DNA of 64,000 nt from Diacronema lutheri (taxonomy: Eukaryota > Haptophyta > Pavlovophyceae > Pavlovales > Pavlovaceae). The stretch is taken from the NCBI GenBank assembly GCA_019448385.1, contig JAGTXO010000010.1, forward strand, positions 434,001-498,000, in the 5' to 3' direction. The notes below the pieces were generated by a model. The model was not told the origin of the DNA, did no database searches, and worked only from the letters and a program-made list of their open reading frames with translations. A program made the translations under genes and the position numbers. Of this stretch, positions 43,001-54,100 are shown piece by piece (position 1 is the stretch's first letter; each line of letters starts with the position of its first letter).

Positions 43001-45802
43001 TGGCGGCGGCGCGGCGCCTGACCGCGCGGAAGAAGACTTTGGTGATGCCCAGTTGGTAGTCCGCGCGGTCTAGCCCCAGCGCCATCAGCAGCACCTCGCA
43101 GAAGGACGGGGAGTCAAGCGAGGCGATGGAGCGCGGCATCATCTCCTTGTACCGCTCGTACAGGTCGTCGTAGGGGCAGCGCGTCGGGAAGCCCGCGTGC
43201 ATCAGCCGGAGCGCCTCAATCATGCCCGAGCAGCGCAGCTGCGCGAGCACGCGACCGCCATCAAACTGGCCCGCGCGCTTGTGCGTGTTCGGGTTGATGC
43301 ACCGGACGAAATGCGAGTTGGTCTGCCGCAGCATGCCCATCAGCTCGCCGAGCTGCCGGACAAACTGCCCGGACACCGACTGGAAGCGGCTCGACGCAGG
43401 CGTGCGGCTCGTGCCGCCATTTTCCCGCGCGCCGCTGCCGGCGCCGCCGCTCGAGATCGGCGCGCCCGCGAGGACCTCGCGCAAGAAGGGGTCGGTGGTG
43501 GACATGACCACCTCCTCGAGGTCGGCGTGCAGCACGTTGTTGTTCTTGTCGATGAAGGTGGCCGTGCAGTAGCTCACCTCGCCCGCATAGTGCCGCACGA
43601 CAAACGCCTCGTCCTCCGAGAGGCCCTCGCGCGCGCCCGGCCGGCGGCCGCCAAGTCGCGGGCGCGAGAGCGCCTTGCACGCCGAGTGCAGCTCGTAGAC
43701 CTTGCGCGTGAAGGCCTGGTCCGTCGCGCCGGCGAGGCGGCACTGCTCGTCGAGGAGGTGGAAGATGCCCGGCGGGACGGTCGCCGCGCCCCTCTGCTCG
43801 AGCATCGCGATGCACTCCTCGTTGTTCGGCTCGTCAATGGGCGTCCACTTGATCGCCTCGCGGATGTAGATCTCCTGCTCCTGCTTGAAAATGCACGCGT
43901 TGAAGTGGCCCTGCAGTTTCTCGTTGGCAAAGTTGATGCATAATTGTTCGAATGAATTCACGAGGAAGACTTCGAAGCCAAAGATATCGAGCACGGAGAT
44001 GGTCGAACGCGTCTGCGCTTGCGTGAGCAGGCAGCCGTTGATTCGACCGACGAGCCACGAGAAGAGCGCCGCGTACAGCCACTTGCACAGCGTGTCGCGC
44101 GCGTAGTGCGCATCCGTCGCCTTGATCGGGATCTTGCACGTCTCCGCCGCCTTGCCCGCCGCGCCGCCGCCGACGGTCATCGTGCGCTGCGTGAGGCCGT
44201 CAAGCGCGACGGGCTCGGAGCAGCCGAGCAGCCGCGCCGCGACGCTCAGCGGCCGGCCATGGATGAGGCGGCAGCCGTCAGAGTGCTCGCCGCCCGCGCC
44301 GCCGAGCGGCCCGAACTGGAGCGAGCCCATGTGCAAGATCGCAGCGAGCACGCGGAAGATGGACTTTTGCGTCGCCGCGTCGATCGCGCACGTGTGCATC
44401 GACGCGACGAGCTCCGAGTAGCAGTCGGAGTCGTCGACGCCGTCGATCTCCGAGCAGCCCGACTGCGCCAGGTAGCTGCCCGTGTGTGCGCGCGCGCGAC
44501 GCAGGCGGCGCGGCGTGGCACGCGCGCGCGCGTCGGCGGCCGCGGCGGGGCGCGGGGCGCTGCGCGCGCGGAGGGTGCGGCGCGTCGCGCTCGGAAGTCG
44601 GCGCGCGGCGCGGCCGCGCGCGGCTCGCGGGCGCGGGCCGGCCGCACGTGTAGTGCTGGATATGCTCAAGGGCAAACTCCTGCCTGTCAATGTCGTTCAG
44701 GCCGGCGAGCATCTGGTACCAGATGTGGAAGTTGCGCTCGTCGGGCGACTGCAGCACCACGCGGCTGCGCTCGAGCAGGTAGGTGACAATGTCCGCGCCG
44801 ACGAGCCAGTTGCGCGTGTCAAAATGGATACGCGTGAACTTGCCGAAACGGCTCGAGTTGTTGTTCATCACGGTCTTGGCGTTGCCAAAGGCCTCGAGGA
44901 TGGGGTTGCAGCCGAGCACTTTCTCCGACAGCTGCGTCAACGTCTCCGACGCGCGCCGCTCGTCCGAGTCCTTGAGCTTGTTGGCCGGCGGCCGGCCGGC
45001 GAGCGCGAGGTAGCGCATGACGATCTTCGACGACTCCGTCTTGCCCGCGCCCGACTCGCCCGAGATGATCACCGACTGGGAGCAGCCGTCAACCTTCATC
45101 GAGCGGTACGCCCGGTCAGCGATCGCAAACAGGTGCGGCGCCTTCACGCCGATCGACTTGCCGATGTAGTCGTGCATGTCCGCGTCGGAGAAGCAGCCGA
45201 GCTGCTTGTACGGGTTGACCGCGATCAGGATGTAGCCCGTGTACGTGTAGATCAGGTCCTTCTCGTAGCGGTAGCGCACGTTGTGCAGCAGCGACGGCTC
45301 GTGCAGGTGCATCAGCTGCGTGTTGTCGCCCACGCCGTCCAGGTTTGGCGGGTTGACCGGCCGCGCGATCGCCATGCCGAGCGTCTCGACGCGCGTCTCG
45401 CCGTCGGGCAGGTGCAGCCGCACGCGCGCAATGTCGCCGTGCCCAATCTTGTCGAGCACGTCGCCGAGAACGTAACCCTCCGTCTGGTGCGGGAACCAGA
45501 ACACGTCGACCGGCGCCGCATCCTGCGCGGCCGCCGGCGCGCGGGCGGCGCGCGAAAGCGCGGAGGCGCGCGAGTGCATGGGCCGGGGCCGCGGCGCAAC
45601 TGCACGTCAGGGCGCACGGGCAGGGCTCCGACAGGCGCGCGCGCTGTGTGCACGGGCGGGCCAGCTGCGCGCGCTCGCGCCGCCGCGCGCGCACCTTCTT
45701 CGGCTTGGATGAGGGCTTGGGCTTGCGCGCCGCGGTCAGCATGGCGCTGTCCGCTCCGAGCGGCGCGGAAAACACCTCGCCCACCTTTTTGAATTGCAGC
45801 AT
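40093..45802 (-). CDS. Myosin heavy chain with IQ repeats, coiled coil and C-terminal RUN domain
   Basis: Eight exons: 45695-45802, 44648-45522, 43023-44475, 42660-42731, 40976-42460, 40775-40849, 40332-40499, 40093-40188; 1,443 residues. All junction phases agree. Motor: GESGAGKTE P-loop (~187), NNNSSRFGKF switch I, DIFGFE switch II, FVRCINPN, then KVFFRA|GKLAFLDEL across an intron. IQ-type basic helices follow (VRIWLIRKRFRRH, VCLQAAARRQ), a Pro-rich break, a short coiled coil, and a RUN domain at ~1290-1443: LVRGQLCTALSRVMLHGFKS, GRYHIWDFVQ, FRSFVCQGLNDLLLHEWIA, KFYETWAFV, IEPLRKLPF. RUN domains bind Rab or Rap-type GTPases and kinesin/dynein adaptors, so cargo recruitment is inferred. Intron 4 has a GC donor (AAG|GCAAGG). 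Its ATG overlaps that of the neighbouring glycosyltransferase gene. Confidence 0.88.
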
Positions 45803-46874
45803 GGCGGCGGGTCGACGGAGAGCGCGCGCGCACGTGGTGCTCGCCCTCGTCGCAGTCGCGCTCGTGGTCGCGGTGCCGGTGGCGTGGCACCTCTCGTCGT
45901 ACGAGCGACGCATCGCTTCGTACGTTGCGACGATGGACGCGCTGCTCGCGCGGATCCAAACGCGCGCGCGGGCGCGCGGCGCGCGCGCAGGCGCGATTGG
46001 GCTGCCCGTCTACTTTGTCAACATGGACGAGAACGCGGACCGGCGCGCGCAGCTCGAGGCGCGGCTGGCCGAACTGACACCACCGGTGATTGGCGTGCGC
46101 GTCCGCGCGGTCGACGGCCGCCAGCGCTTCGGCTCGGCGCACGTGCACTCGGGCTTTGAGTGGAGCTCGCCGGGCGAGCTCGGCTGCACGCTCTCTCACC
46201 TCGCCGTCGCCAAGCGGCTCGTGGCGGACGGGCACGCGGCGGCGCTCGTGCTCGAGGATGACGCGCACCTTGGCCTCGTCCCGCTCTGGCCCGTCTCGCT
46301 CGCCGAGCTCGTCCGCGCGCTCCCGCCACGATGGACGACGCTGCAGCTGTACCACGGCACCGACACGGCCGCCGAGCCGCCGCTGCGCGGGCATTCGGCG
46401 CTCGTGCCCTACGACCTGAGCGCGCGCGTACGCTCGCCGGGCACCGTCGCGTACGTGCTCTCGCGTCGCGGCGCGCGCGCGCTTCTCCGCCTAACCGACG
46501 GCGGCGAGGCCGTCCACGCGCGCGCTCTGGGCACGCGCGACGGACGCGCGGACACGGTCATGTACGAATTTCAGGGCGCGCTTCCTTTCGTCGTGTGGCC
46601 GCGGTACGTGCTGCCTTACAACGACCTCGCGCACGCGGCGTCCACAATCCACGCGAAGACGTCCAAGCACCACCTCTGGCACGTGCGCGTCGCCGCCGCC
46701 ATTCTCCAGCGCGCCGTCGCGCTCTGGGCCGACCAGCCACCGCCACGCGAGCCCGCGCCTAGTGTGGCCAGCGCGGGCAGTGACGGCCGGACCGGCGCCG
46801 CCGACGGCGACGAGCCCACCGACGCGCCGCGGGGCCCGCGCGCCGGTCGGGCGAAACCGAAACTGCTGCGCTGA
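45801..46874 (+). CDS. GT25-family glycosyltransferase, type II membrane protein
   Basis: 357 residues from ATG 45801, followed at once by a signal-anchor (VVLALVAVALVVAVPVAW). The lumenal domain matches glycosyltransferase family 25: LPVYFVNMDENADRRAQLEARL at the N-terminus, RAVDGRQ, GELGCTLSHLAVAKRLV, and VLEDDAHL as the metal/nucleotide-sugar acidic motif. Later PGTVAYVLSRRGARALL fits the family. GT25 covers collagen galactosyltransferases and LPS galactosyltransferases. The acceptor here is unknown; a Golgi location is inferred from the topology. The last 45 residues are disordered. Confidence 0.8.
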   Translation: MAAGRRRARAHVVLALVAVALVVAVPVAWHLSSYERRIASYVATMDALLARIQTRARARGARAGAIGLPVYFVNMDENADRRAQLEARLAELTPPVIGVRVRAVDGRQRFGSAHVHSGFEWSSPGELGCTLSHLAVAKRLVADGHAAALVLEDDAHLGLVPLWPVSLAELVRALPPRWTTLQLYHGTDTAAEPPLRGHSALVPYDLSARVRSPGTVAYVLSRRGARALLRLTDGGEAVHARALGTRDGRADTVMYEFQGALPFVVWPRYVLPYNDLAHAASTIHAKTSKHHLWHVRVAAAILQRAVALWADQPPPREPAPSVASAGSDGRTGAADGDEPTDAPRGPRAGRAKPKLLR

Positions 46875-47052
46875 TACGACACCGACTGCCCCTCGCGTGA
46901 CGTGGACCCTGCCTCACGGCCTCGGCATGAGCGCGTCCAGAGCGGCTGGGAGGGGGTGCGCTGCGCTTGAAGTCGACCGCCGACGGCAGAAAGGCGATGG
47001 TCGATGGTAGCCGCGGGCACTGGCAGTGCCTTGTGACTCTAGTCAGGGGCTC

Positions 47053-47213
47053 AGGCCCGTTCCCTGTAAACTTTTTGGCGTCAAGTTTACGAAATTTGGT
47101 GTTTCGGCATATGTGACGATACCGAAAATCCATGGCGGCGCAAAATCGAACAGGGGCCAGAAGAGCGTCACGATTTTTGTCTGCAGAAATTTTTGTCTGC
47201 AGGGAACGGGCCT
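47053..47213. mobile_element. Small non-autonomous inverted-repeat element (MITE-like)
   Basis: A 161-bp A/T-richer island bounded by a perfect 14-bp terminal inverted repeat: AGGCCCGTTCCCTG at 47053-47066 and CAGGGAACGGGCCT at 47200-47213. Inside, TTTTTGTCTGCAG occurs twice near the right end (47174-47201). No clear target-site duplication could be fixed. No coding capacity. Confidence 0.6.
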
Positions 47214-47261
47214 CAGGGCCAGTGCGGGCACGCAGACGCGAAGGCCGGTGGTGCCTGCAGG

Positions 47262-50069
47262 ATGATGCCGGCAACGACGAACGCGCGCATCGTCGAGGCG
47301 GCGAGGGCGGGCTGCGACGGGGAGGCGTGCTGCGACGGGGAGGCGTGCTGCGACAAGGCCGCCGGCTGCGACGACGGGGACGCGTGCTGCGACGCGGGCG
47401 GCGGCTGCTGCGACAAGGCGCGGCAGCCCGCGCCTTGCGATTCGCCGCCCGCGCCAGCTGATGCTCCCGCCGAGCGCTGCGCGCTGGTGCAGCCACCGCC
47501 GTCCGAGCTGAGTGGCGAGGCGAGCAAAGGGTGCTGCGAGCCCAAGCTGCTCATCAACGAGGCGTACCGCCCCAAGCCGCGCGCCAACGGCGCGCCCGCT
47601 GCACCTGCGGCCGCACCCGCCGCGGACGCGGTCGTGGTCGACGTACGCGTAGCGCAAAAGTGCGACGCGTGCACGGACGCGCCGGACGCGGTGCCGCACA
47701 CGATGGTGCGCACCGCGCTGCGCGTGCGCGGCCTCTGCTGCGACGCTGAGGTCCGCCTCGTCGAGAAGCTGCTCCGGCCGCTGCGCGGGCTGGCGCCGGC
47801 TGATTCGATCGACGTGAACGTTTTAAGCAAGATGGTCTATGTGCAGCACTGCGCGGCGCACTGCTGCCTGCCGCCCGAGCAGATCGCCAAGACGCTCAAC
47901 GGCGCGCAGCTCGGCGCCGCCCTCGCTCTCGGCGCGCGCGCCGCCGCCGACGGCGCGGACTCGGACGCGGACACGCTCGGCGCCGCGGCGCCGTACGCCC
48001 ACGCCGCGCTGCTGTGGCTTCTGCTCGCGCTCGGCGCGCTCGGTGGCCCTTTTGGCGTGCTGAGCGACGGCGCGGGCCGGCGAGTGCTTATCGCGTGCGC
48101 GCTCCTCGGCCTCGCGCCCATCGCCATCTCGATCGCGCGCGTCGCGCTCGCCGCGCGCGCCGTCGCGATCGAGATGCGCGCGCTCATGCTCGCCGCGACC
48201 GTCGGCGCGATGGCGGTGGGCGAGGAGTGCGACGCGGCGCTGCTCGTCTCGCTCTTCGCGGCGGCGCAGCTCGTCGAGCACGCCGCGATGGCGCGCGTCG
48301 GCGCCGCGCTCCGCTCGGCCACGCACCTCGCGCAGCCGAGCACGGCGAATCGTGCAGCCGACGGCACAGCCGTTTCGCTTTCCGAGCTGCGCGCGGGCGA
48401 TCGCATTGCGCTGCGCGCGGGTGAGCAATGCTTGGCGGACGGGCGCGTGTGCGCCGGCAAGGCCGTCGTCTCTGATGCTGCGCTCACCGGCGAGCACGCG
48501 CCGCGCACGGTGAGCGCAGGCGCGCCGCTCGCGGCCGGCGCACTCGTCCTCCATGGTTATTGTGAGCTCGAGCTGGACGCGCCGCCCGCGCAGTCGGAGC
48601 TTGCGCTCGCCGCGCAGCTCGTCGCGCTCGCGCAGACGCAGCGGCCGAGCGCGCAGGCCGCCGTCGACCGTTTCGCGCGCATCTGGACGCCCGCGGTGCT
48701 GCTCGCGGCCTTTGGCGTCGCGTGCTGGGGCGCGCTGCGCGGCGCGGCCGTCGGCGCGGCGGTGCAGCCCGCGCTCGCGCTCCTGTTGCTCGCGTGCCCG
48801 TGCTCGCTCGTGCTCGCCGCGCCCGTGCCCACCTCGTGCGCGATCGCGAGCGCTGCGCGCCACGGCGTGCTCGTCCGCACGCCGCGCGCGCTCGACGCGC
48901 TCGCCATCGTGCGCTCGCTCGGCGCGGACAAGACGGGCACCCTCACCTCCGGCCACTTCTCCGTGGTCGCCACCGAGCGCTTCCGCGCGGGCGTGGGCGC
49001 GGGCGCGAGCGCGCAGGCCGGCGGCGACGCTGACGACGACGACGCGCGCGAGACGGCGCGCTGCTTCAAGCTCGCGGCCGCCGTCGAGGCGCGTTCAACG
49101 CACCCGCTCGCGGCGGCGGTCGTCGCGCGGGCGATGGGCTGCGTCGGCGCGGGCGGCGTGAGCTTGCCAAAGGCCGCGCACTTCCGCGCGCTCGACGGCG
49201 TGGGCGTGCAGGCCGACGTCGTCGACGAGCGCAACAACGGCGAGAGCGTGGTCGTTCTCGTCGGCAACGAGCGCGCGCTCGAGTGGGCCGGCTGCGCGTC
49301 GGACGGCGAGCGCTGGTTCCGCGCGTTCTCCGCGGCGCGCCCGCACGACGCGACCCTCGTCGTCGCGATCGACGGCGTGCCGGAGCTTGCGATCGCCCTC
49401 AACGACGCGCCGCGCGCCGAGGCCGCCGACGCCATCGTGGCGCTACGCGCGCTCGGCGTTGAGACGACCATGCTCACCGGCGCGAGCGCGGGCACCGCCG
49501 AGCCGGTCGCGCGCGCGCTCGAGCTGAGCGGCTGGCGCGCCGCGCTGCTGCCCGCGGACAAGGCGAGCTGGGTGCGTGAGCGCCGCGCGGCGGGCAGCCC
49601 CGTCGCCATGCTCGGCGACGGCATCAACGATGCGCTCGCGCTCGCCGAGGCGGACGTGGGCCTCGCGATGGGCGGCACGGGCACCGCGCTCGCGTGCGAG
49701 GCGGCGTCCATAGTGCTGCTTGACGAGGACCTGCGCAGGCTGCCGCAGGCCATCGCGCACGCGCGCCGGACGCGGCGAGTCGTGCGCGCGAACATCGCGC
49801 TCTCAATCGGCGTCAAGCTCGTGGCCGGCGTCCTCGCGCTCTCCGGCAACCTGCGCCTCTACATGGCGGTTGCGCTCGACCTCGGCGGCACGCTTCTCGT
49901 GCTCGCCGTCGGCACGGCGACGCTGCGCGGCGACGTGTGGCGCGCCGCGCGCGCCGCCGCCGGCGCGCCGCGCCGGAGCGAGCGCCGCGCGATGGCGGAG
50001 CGTGGCGTCGAGGTTGAAGCCGCCGCCGTCGCGCTGCGCAAGCCGCTGCTCGATGAGGAGGAGAGGTGA
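47262..50069 (+). CDS. P1B-type heavy-metal ATPase (Zn/Cd-like)
   Basis: 935 residues starting MMPATTN. A Cys-rich N-terminus (four CC pairs in CDGEACCD-like repeats within the first 55 residues) may bind metal. A heavy-metal-associated domain follows at ~148-215 with GLCCDAE, which resembles the GICC..E signature of plant HMA2/HMA4 zinc/cadmium pumps rather than the copper CxxC. Core motifs are complete: TGEHAP, CPC at 512-514 in ACPCSLVLAAPV, DKTGTLT with Asp556, THPLAAAVV (HP locus), and GDGINDALALAEADVG. The fold ends with two more membrane helices and no metal-binding tail. Function: ATP-driven export or compartmental loading of divalent metal. The left edge adjoins the MITE. It ends 63 bp from the convergent EF-hand gene. 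Confidence 0.9.
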   Translation: MMPATTNARIVEAARAGCDGEACCDGEACCDKAAGCDDGDACCDAGGGCCDKARQPAPCDSPPAPADAPAERCALVQPPPSELSGEASKGCCEPKLLINEAYRPKPRANGAPAAPAAAPAADAVVVDVRVAQKCDACTDAPDAVPHTMVRTALRVRGLCCDAEVRLVEKLLRPLRGLAPADSIDVNVLSKMVYVQHCAAHCCLPPEQIAKTLNGAQLGAALALGARAAADGADSDADTLGAAAPYAHAALLWLLLALGALGGPFGVLSDGAGRRVLIACALLGLAPIAISIARVALAARAVAIEMRALMLAATVGAMAVGEECDAALLVSLFAAAQLVEHAAMARVGAALRSATHLAQPSTANRAADGTAVSLSELRAGDRIALRAGEQCLADGRVCAGKAVVSDAALTGEHAPRTVSAGAPLAAGALVLHGYCELELDAPPAQSELALAAQLVALAQTQRPSAQAAVDRFARIWTPAVLLAAFGVACWGALRGAAVGAAVQPALALLLLACPCSLVLAAPVPTSCAIASAARHGVLVRTPRALDALAIVRSLGADKTGTLTSGHFSVVATERFRAGVGAGASAQAGGDADDDDARETARCFKLAAAVEARSTHPLAAAVVARAMGCVGAGGVSLPKAAHFRALDGVGVQADVVDERNNGESVVVLVGNERALEWAGCASDGERWFRAFSAARPHDATLVVAIDGVPELAIALNDAPRAEAADAIVALRALGVETTMLTGASAGTAEPVARALELSGWRAALLPADKASWVRERRAAGSPVAMLGDGINDALALAEADVGLAMGGTGTALACEAASIVLLDEDLRRLPQAIAHARRTRRVVRANIALSIGVKLVAGVLALSGNLRLYMAVALDLGGTLLVLAVGTATLRGDVWRAARAAAGAPRRSERRAMAERGVEVEAAAVALRKPLLDEEER

Positions 50070-50132
50070 CGAGACGGTCGGCTGAAGTGCGAGGGAGCCG
50101 TACCTTCGATCACTGAAGTTGGCGGCCACTGG

Positions 50133-50825
50133 TCAGCCGTATCCGCGATCGTACGGCACTTTTTTCTCAGCGGGCATTTGGCCCTTCATGACGGCGGGGT
50201 TGCTCTGCATCACCTGCGTGAACTCCACGTAGCTGATTTTGCCATCCCCGTCAATGTCGGCCTCCTTGATCAGGTCTACCCCGCGGGGCACCACCCCCCG
50301 GGGGGGGGGGGGGGGTCAGAAGGGGTCAAGGCTGCGGCACGCGGAGAGCCGTGCGAGCCACGGTTGCGCGCAGGCGGTCGCGCGGCGCACCAGTCACGTC
50401 TTCGGGTGTCAGCGCGCAATCCTTGAGCAGCGCTCGGCGGAATTCATCGCGCGTGATGAAACCGTCCTTGTCCTGATCGAATGCCTGCGTCGATGAGGCG
50501 GCGCGCGCCGAGGGGAGATGGCCGTGAGCGAGCTGGCCGAACACGGCGCGCTGGCGGCAAAGCCGAGCAAGCGCCATCGCAAGGCGTACATGCGCGCTGC
50601 GAGCCGCGCGGCGCGGCCGCGCTGCGAGCCACGAGGTGCGGGCGCCTTCTCTTCCCCGCGCGCGCGTGCGCGAACCACAAACGCATCAAAGACCTCCTTC
50701 TTCGAGATCTTGGATTTGCGCGCATGCCGGGCGTCAGCGGTGCATGTGCGCAACTCAAGCCTCGCGACGGTCGGCACGGCGCTTGCTCGCTGCATGAAGG
50801 CCGCGCGCCCGACGCGCGACAGCAT
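50133..50825 (-). CDS. Small two-EF-hand protein with presequence-like N-terminus
   Basis: Three exons, 50676-50825, 50391-50484 and 50133-50275, give 128 residues. Introns are 191 nt (GTTCGC, phase 0) and 115 nt (GTGCGC...GTAG, phase 1). The joined protein has EF-hand loop 1 DQDKDGFITRDE and loop 2 DIDGDGKISYVE, both with complete calcium ligands, separated by LLKDCALTPEDVTDLIKEA across the second junction. The N-terminal 40 residues (MLSRVGRAAFMQRAS, few acids, many Arg) resemble a mitochondrial or plastid targeting peptide. The calmodulin-like C-terminal extension reads MKGQMPAEKKVPYD. Role: a calcium sensor, possibly organellar. Confidence 0.8.
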
Positions 50826-50938
50826 GGTCCGCGTTCGCACGGCTGCTGACGAAAGCCAAGAATAATAAATATCGCGAAAGGATTTCCACTTTGTAATTTT
50901 TTTTGTTTTTACTCGGAACGACAAACATCAGGTCGCGC

Positions 50939-51112
50939 CTAGACGCGCTGCGGCCCTTGCGCACGGGTGGCGAACTCCTCAGCCGCGCGCGCCTGCGCGC
51001 GCTTTTGGCGATCGCGCGCCTTGTCGAGCCGCGCCTTCTTTCGCCGTTCGCGCCGATCCTGCCACCACTCGCGAAAGGAGCGCCAGAGCGACCTGCGCGA
51101 CTTTGGCACCGC

Positions 51113-51145
<33 letters not shown>

Positions 51146-54100
51146 CGGCCGCGCGCGCTCGGCCGCCGCGCGCGTGCTCGCTGCGCGCTCAGCCCCGCCG
51201 AATCCGTCCTCCGACGCGCGAATGCCCATCGAGTGCGGCCTTGCCGAGTCGGTCTCGCTCGTCGTCATGTGCGTGGTGGCGGCCGAGTCGGTGTGCGAGA
51301 GGAACGAGCCGGCCGGCAGCGAGCTCGTCGCGTTCGACCAAGCGCCAACGCTCTGCCCGCGCTGGAAGAGGGTCGGAAAGACGCCGCCGGCGCGCCCGCC
51401 CTTGGCCCTTGGCTCAGGCGACGCCTCGGAGGATGCGCCGTCGCGGCTCGACGGCTCGTCCGCGCTCGGCGCGCCGACGGCGCGAGCGAGCGCACCCGGG
51501 CTTGCGAGCGCGCCGCCCGCATGGAGCGCGTCCATCGCGCCAACGCGCTTGCGCGCGTTGGAGCGGTCCTTGCGCAGGCGCTGCATGTGCACAAACTCGT
51601 TGAGGTCGATGGTGCCCGTATTGCTCAGGTTGGCCGTCGTGAACATCGCGCGCACTTTGGGCAACGGCGGCTCCGGCCGGTCGAGCTTGATGGCGTGCGC
51701 GTTGATCGCAAAGGCAAAATGCTGGAAGCTGATCACGCCGGCGCGGCTCGTGTCGTAGCGCTCAAAGGCCGCCGCCGCGCGCTTCAGCTGCGACGGGCGC
51801 AGGTCCGCCAGCGCGTCGACGACGTGCGCCGAGCAGACGTGCGAGAGCACGAGCGCGAGGTACGAGTCGACGCCGTACCGCGCCTCGATCACGCGCTGGC
51901 GGTAGAGCGCGTCCGCGGGGTGCGCGCGCGAGAGCGCGGCCGTGCTCGTGTTCGCGTAGTACGTGCGCCCCTCCGGGTCCATGCGCTGCTCCCACCCGTC
52001 GGGCAACGCGGCGTCAAGCCCCTCGCGCGCGAGATACAGGAGCTTTCGGTCGGGCGCATCGACGGTGTCGAGATGGAGGCCGATGTAACGGCCGTACTCG
52101 AGCTCGGCGACGGTGTGGCCGAGCGCGGACGCGAGGGAGAGCGCAACCGACGCCGACTCGTACGGAATCGAGCGGCTCATCGTGATGCGCGCCGACTGCT
52201 CCGCCGACGCGCGCTGCGACGCGTCCGCATCGGCGGGCGCGGCGGGCGCGGTCGGAGGCCGCCTGCGGTAGACATGCGCGCCGCTGCCCGCACCCGTCTG
52301 GCCGAGCGCGGCCGCGGCGGCCTGTCGCGCCTGCCACCGCGCGATCCGGTGCGCGCGCGCAGACTGCTCCGACGACGGCTCAAGCAGCGCCTTAGCTCTG
52401 CGAAGCGCCTCAGACTCGCCCGCTGCCGCGTTGCGCGCGGCGGCGGCGGCATGCTGCTCGCGCGCCGAGTCGAGCTGCTCGTGCGCGCGCGCGACGACGG
52501 AAGACAAGTCGATGGACAAGTGCGGCATGTCGACGCGCCCGCCGTTTGCGCCGCCCGCGCCGCCCACGCCCGCGCCGCTGTCACGCCGCGCGGCTCGCTC
52601 CGCGGCGTCGACAGCCGCCTGCGCGGCGTGCATGCGCTCGGCAGCCTCGGCCTCGGCGCGCGCCTTGCGCGCGCGGTCCTCAGCGAGCATCTGCGAGAAC
52701 GCGAAGCGCGCGACGCGCCCGCGCTGCCGCGCGCCAATCTTGGCCGCGGCGCTAATGAGCTTGGCCTCGCGCAGCCGCTCGAGCGTCTGCGTGACGCCCG
52801 CGCGCAAGAACGTCTTGCTCGTGCCCGCCGCGAAGAGCTTGGCGTCGATGCCCATCGCGGCAAGCAGCGCCGCGGCGCCGCGCGCGTCGGGCGCCGCGCG
52901 CTGCGCCTCTGTGAGCGCGCCGCGCGGCGCGATGTACGCATATCTCCGCACAAGCTGAGCGTGCGGCACGCGGTCGGGGAAGCCGGCGGCGATCGTCTCG
53001 ATCGCGGCGATGACGGCGGACGAGCGGAGCTGCGCGCGCACAACGTCGTCGTCCCACACGCCCGGCTGCTGCCTGTTGTTCGGCTTAATGCACCGGACGA
53101 ACCGGATCTCCGCCGCCTCGAGCACCGAGCTCAAGTCGCGCAGCTGCGCCTCGAACGACGGCAGAAGGCCCGAGCGCAGCCGCGACTTGCTCGGCGCGGC
53201 GGTGGCGGCGGCGGCGGCGGCGGCTGCGCCCGCGCGCGCGCCGCCGGGCGCGAAGATGGCCGCGACGAACGGCACGGACGAGCCGGCGAGCAGCACGGCC
53301 GCGTCCTCGGGCGTCGGATCGCGGTTCTTCTCAAGGAGGCCGCCGGCCGAGTACGTGACGGCGCCCGCGTAGTGCGTCACGACGAACGTGTCGCGCTCGC
53401 GCGCGGGCGCGCCGAAGCGCGGGTGCGCCTTGTGCGCGGCGCGCAGCTTGTCGAGCAGCGACGCGTCCGTGCCCTTCGGGATGAAGCACTCCTCGGCGAT
53501 CATCGACAGGATGCCCGTCGCCTTCGCGGAGAGGAGGTGCAGCGTGGGCGTCGGGTCGACGGACGCGAAGTCGGCCTCCTTCACCTCGACGCCCTCAGCG
53601 GCGGCCTCTCGCGCGGCCTGCTCGAACGTCGTGCGCGTGAAATGCGCCTGCAGCGTCTCGTTCGCAAAGTTGATGCACAGCTGCTCAAGCGAGTTGGTTG
53701 CGAATGATTCAAACCCAAACATGTCGAGCAGGCCAATCATCGTCTTCGCCTGCGCGTCGGCGGACGGGCCGGCGGCCGCGCCAGCGTAGAGGTCCTCGTC
53801 CGCCGCGGCGATCGCCGCCGTCGCCGCGTGCCCGCCCAGCGCCCAGTTGGTCGCGTCAAAGAGCCACGCAAAAATGCCGGCGTACACAGCCTTTGCGAGC
53901 GCGTCGGCGACGTTGGCCGACGCGCGCGGCGAGTTGTGCGACGTGACCCACTCTGCGCCCGCCTTGATCTTGCGCGTGGTCAGCGCGGCCGTCAGCGCGA
54001 CCGCGTCCACGCCGAGCAGCGCGGCCACGTGGCCGAGCGACGCGCGCGCGCCGGACGCGACCTCGGAACGTTCGGCCTCGGCGTCGTCGTCGCGCGCGCC

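Noticed and set aside
42768-43073. Coding frame over CG and GGC repeats at 42.8-43.0 kb
   Set aside because: The segment is intron 3 of the RUN myosin; the repeats are simple-sequence.
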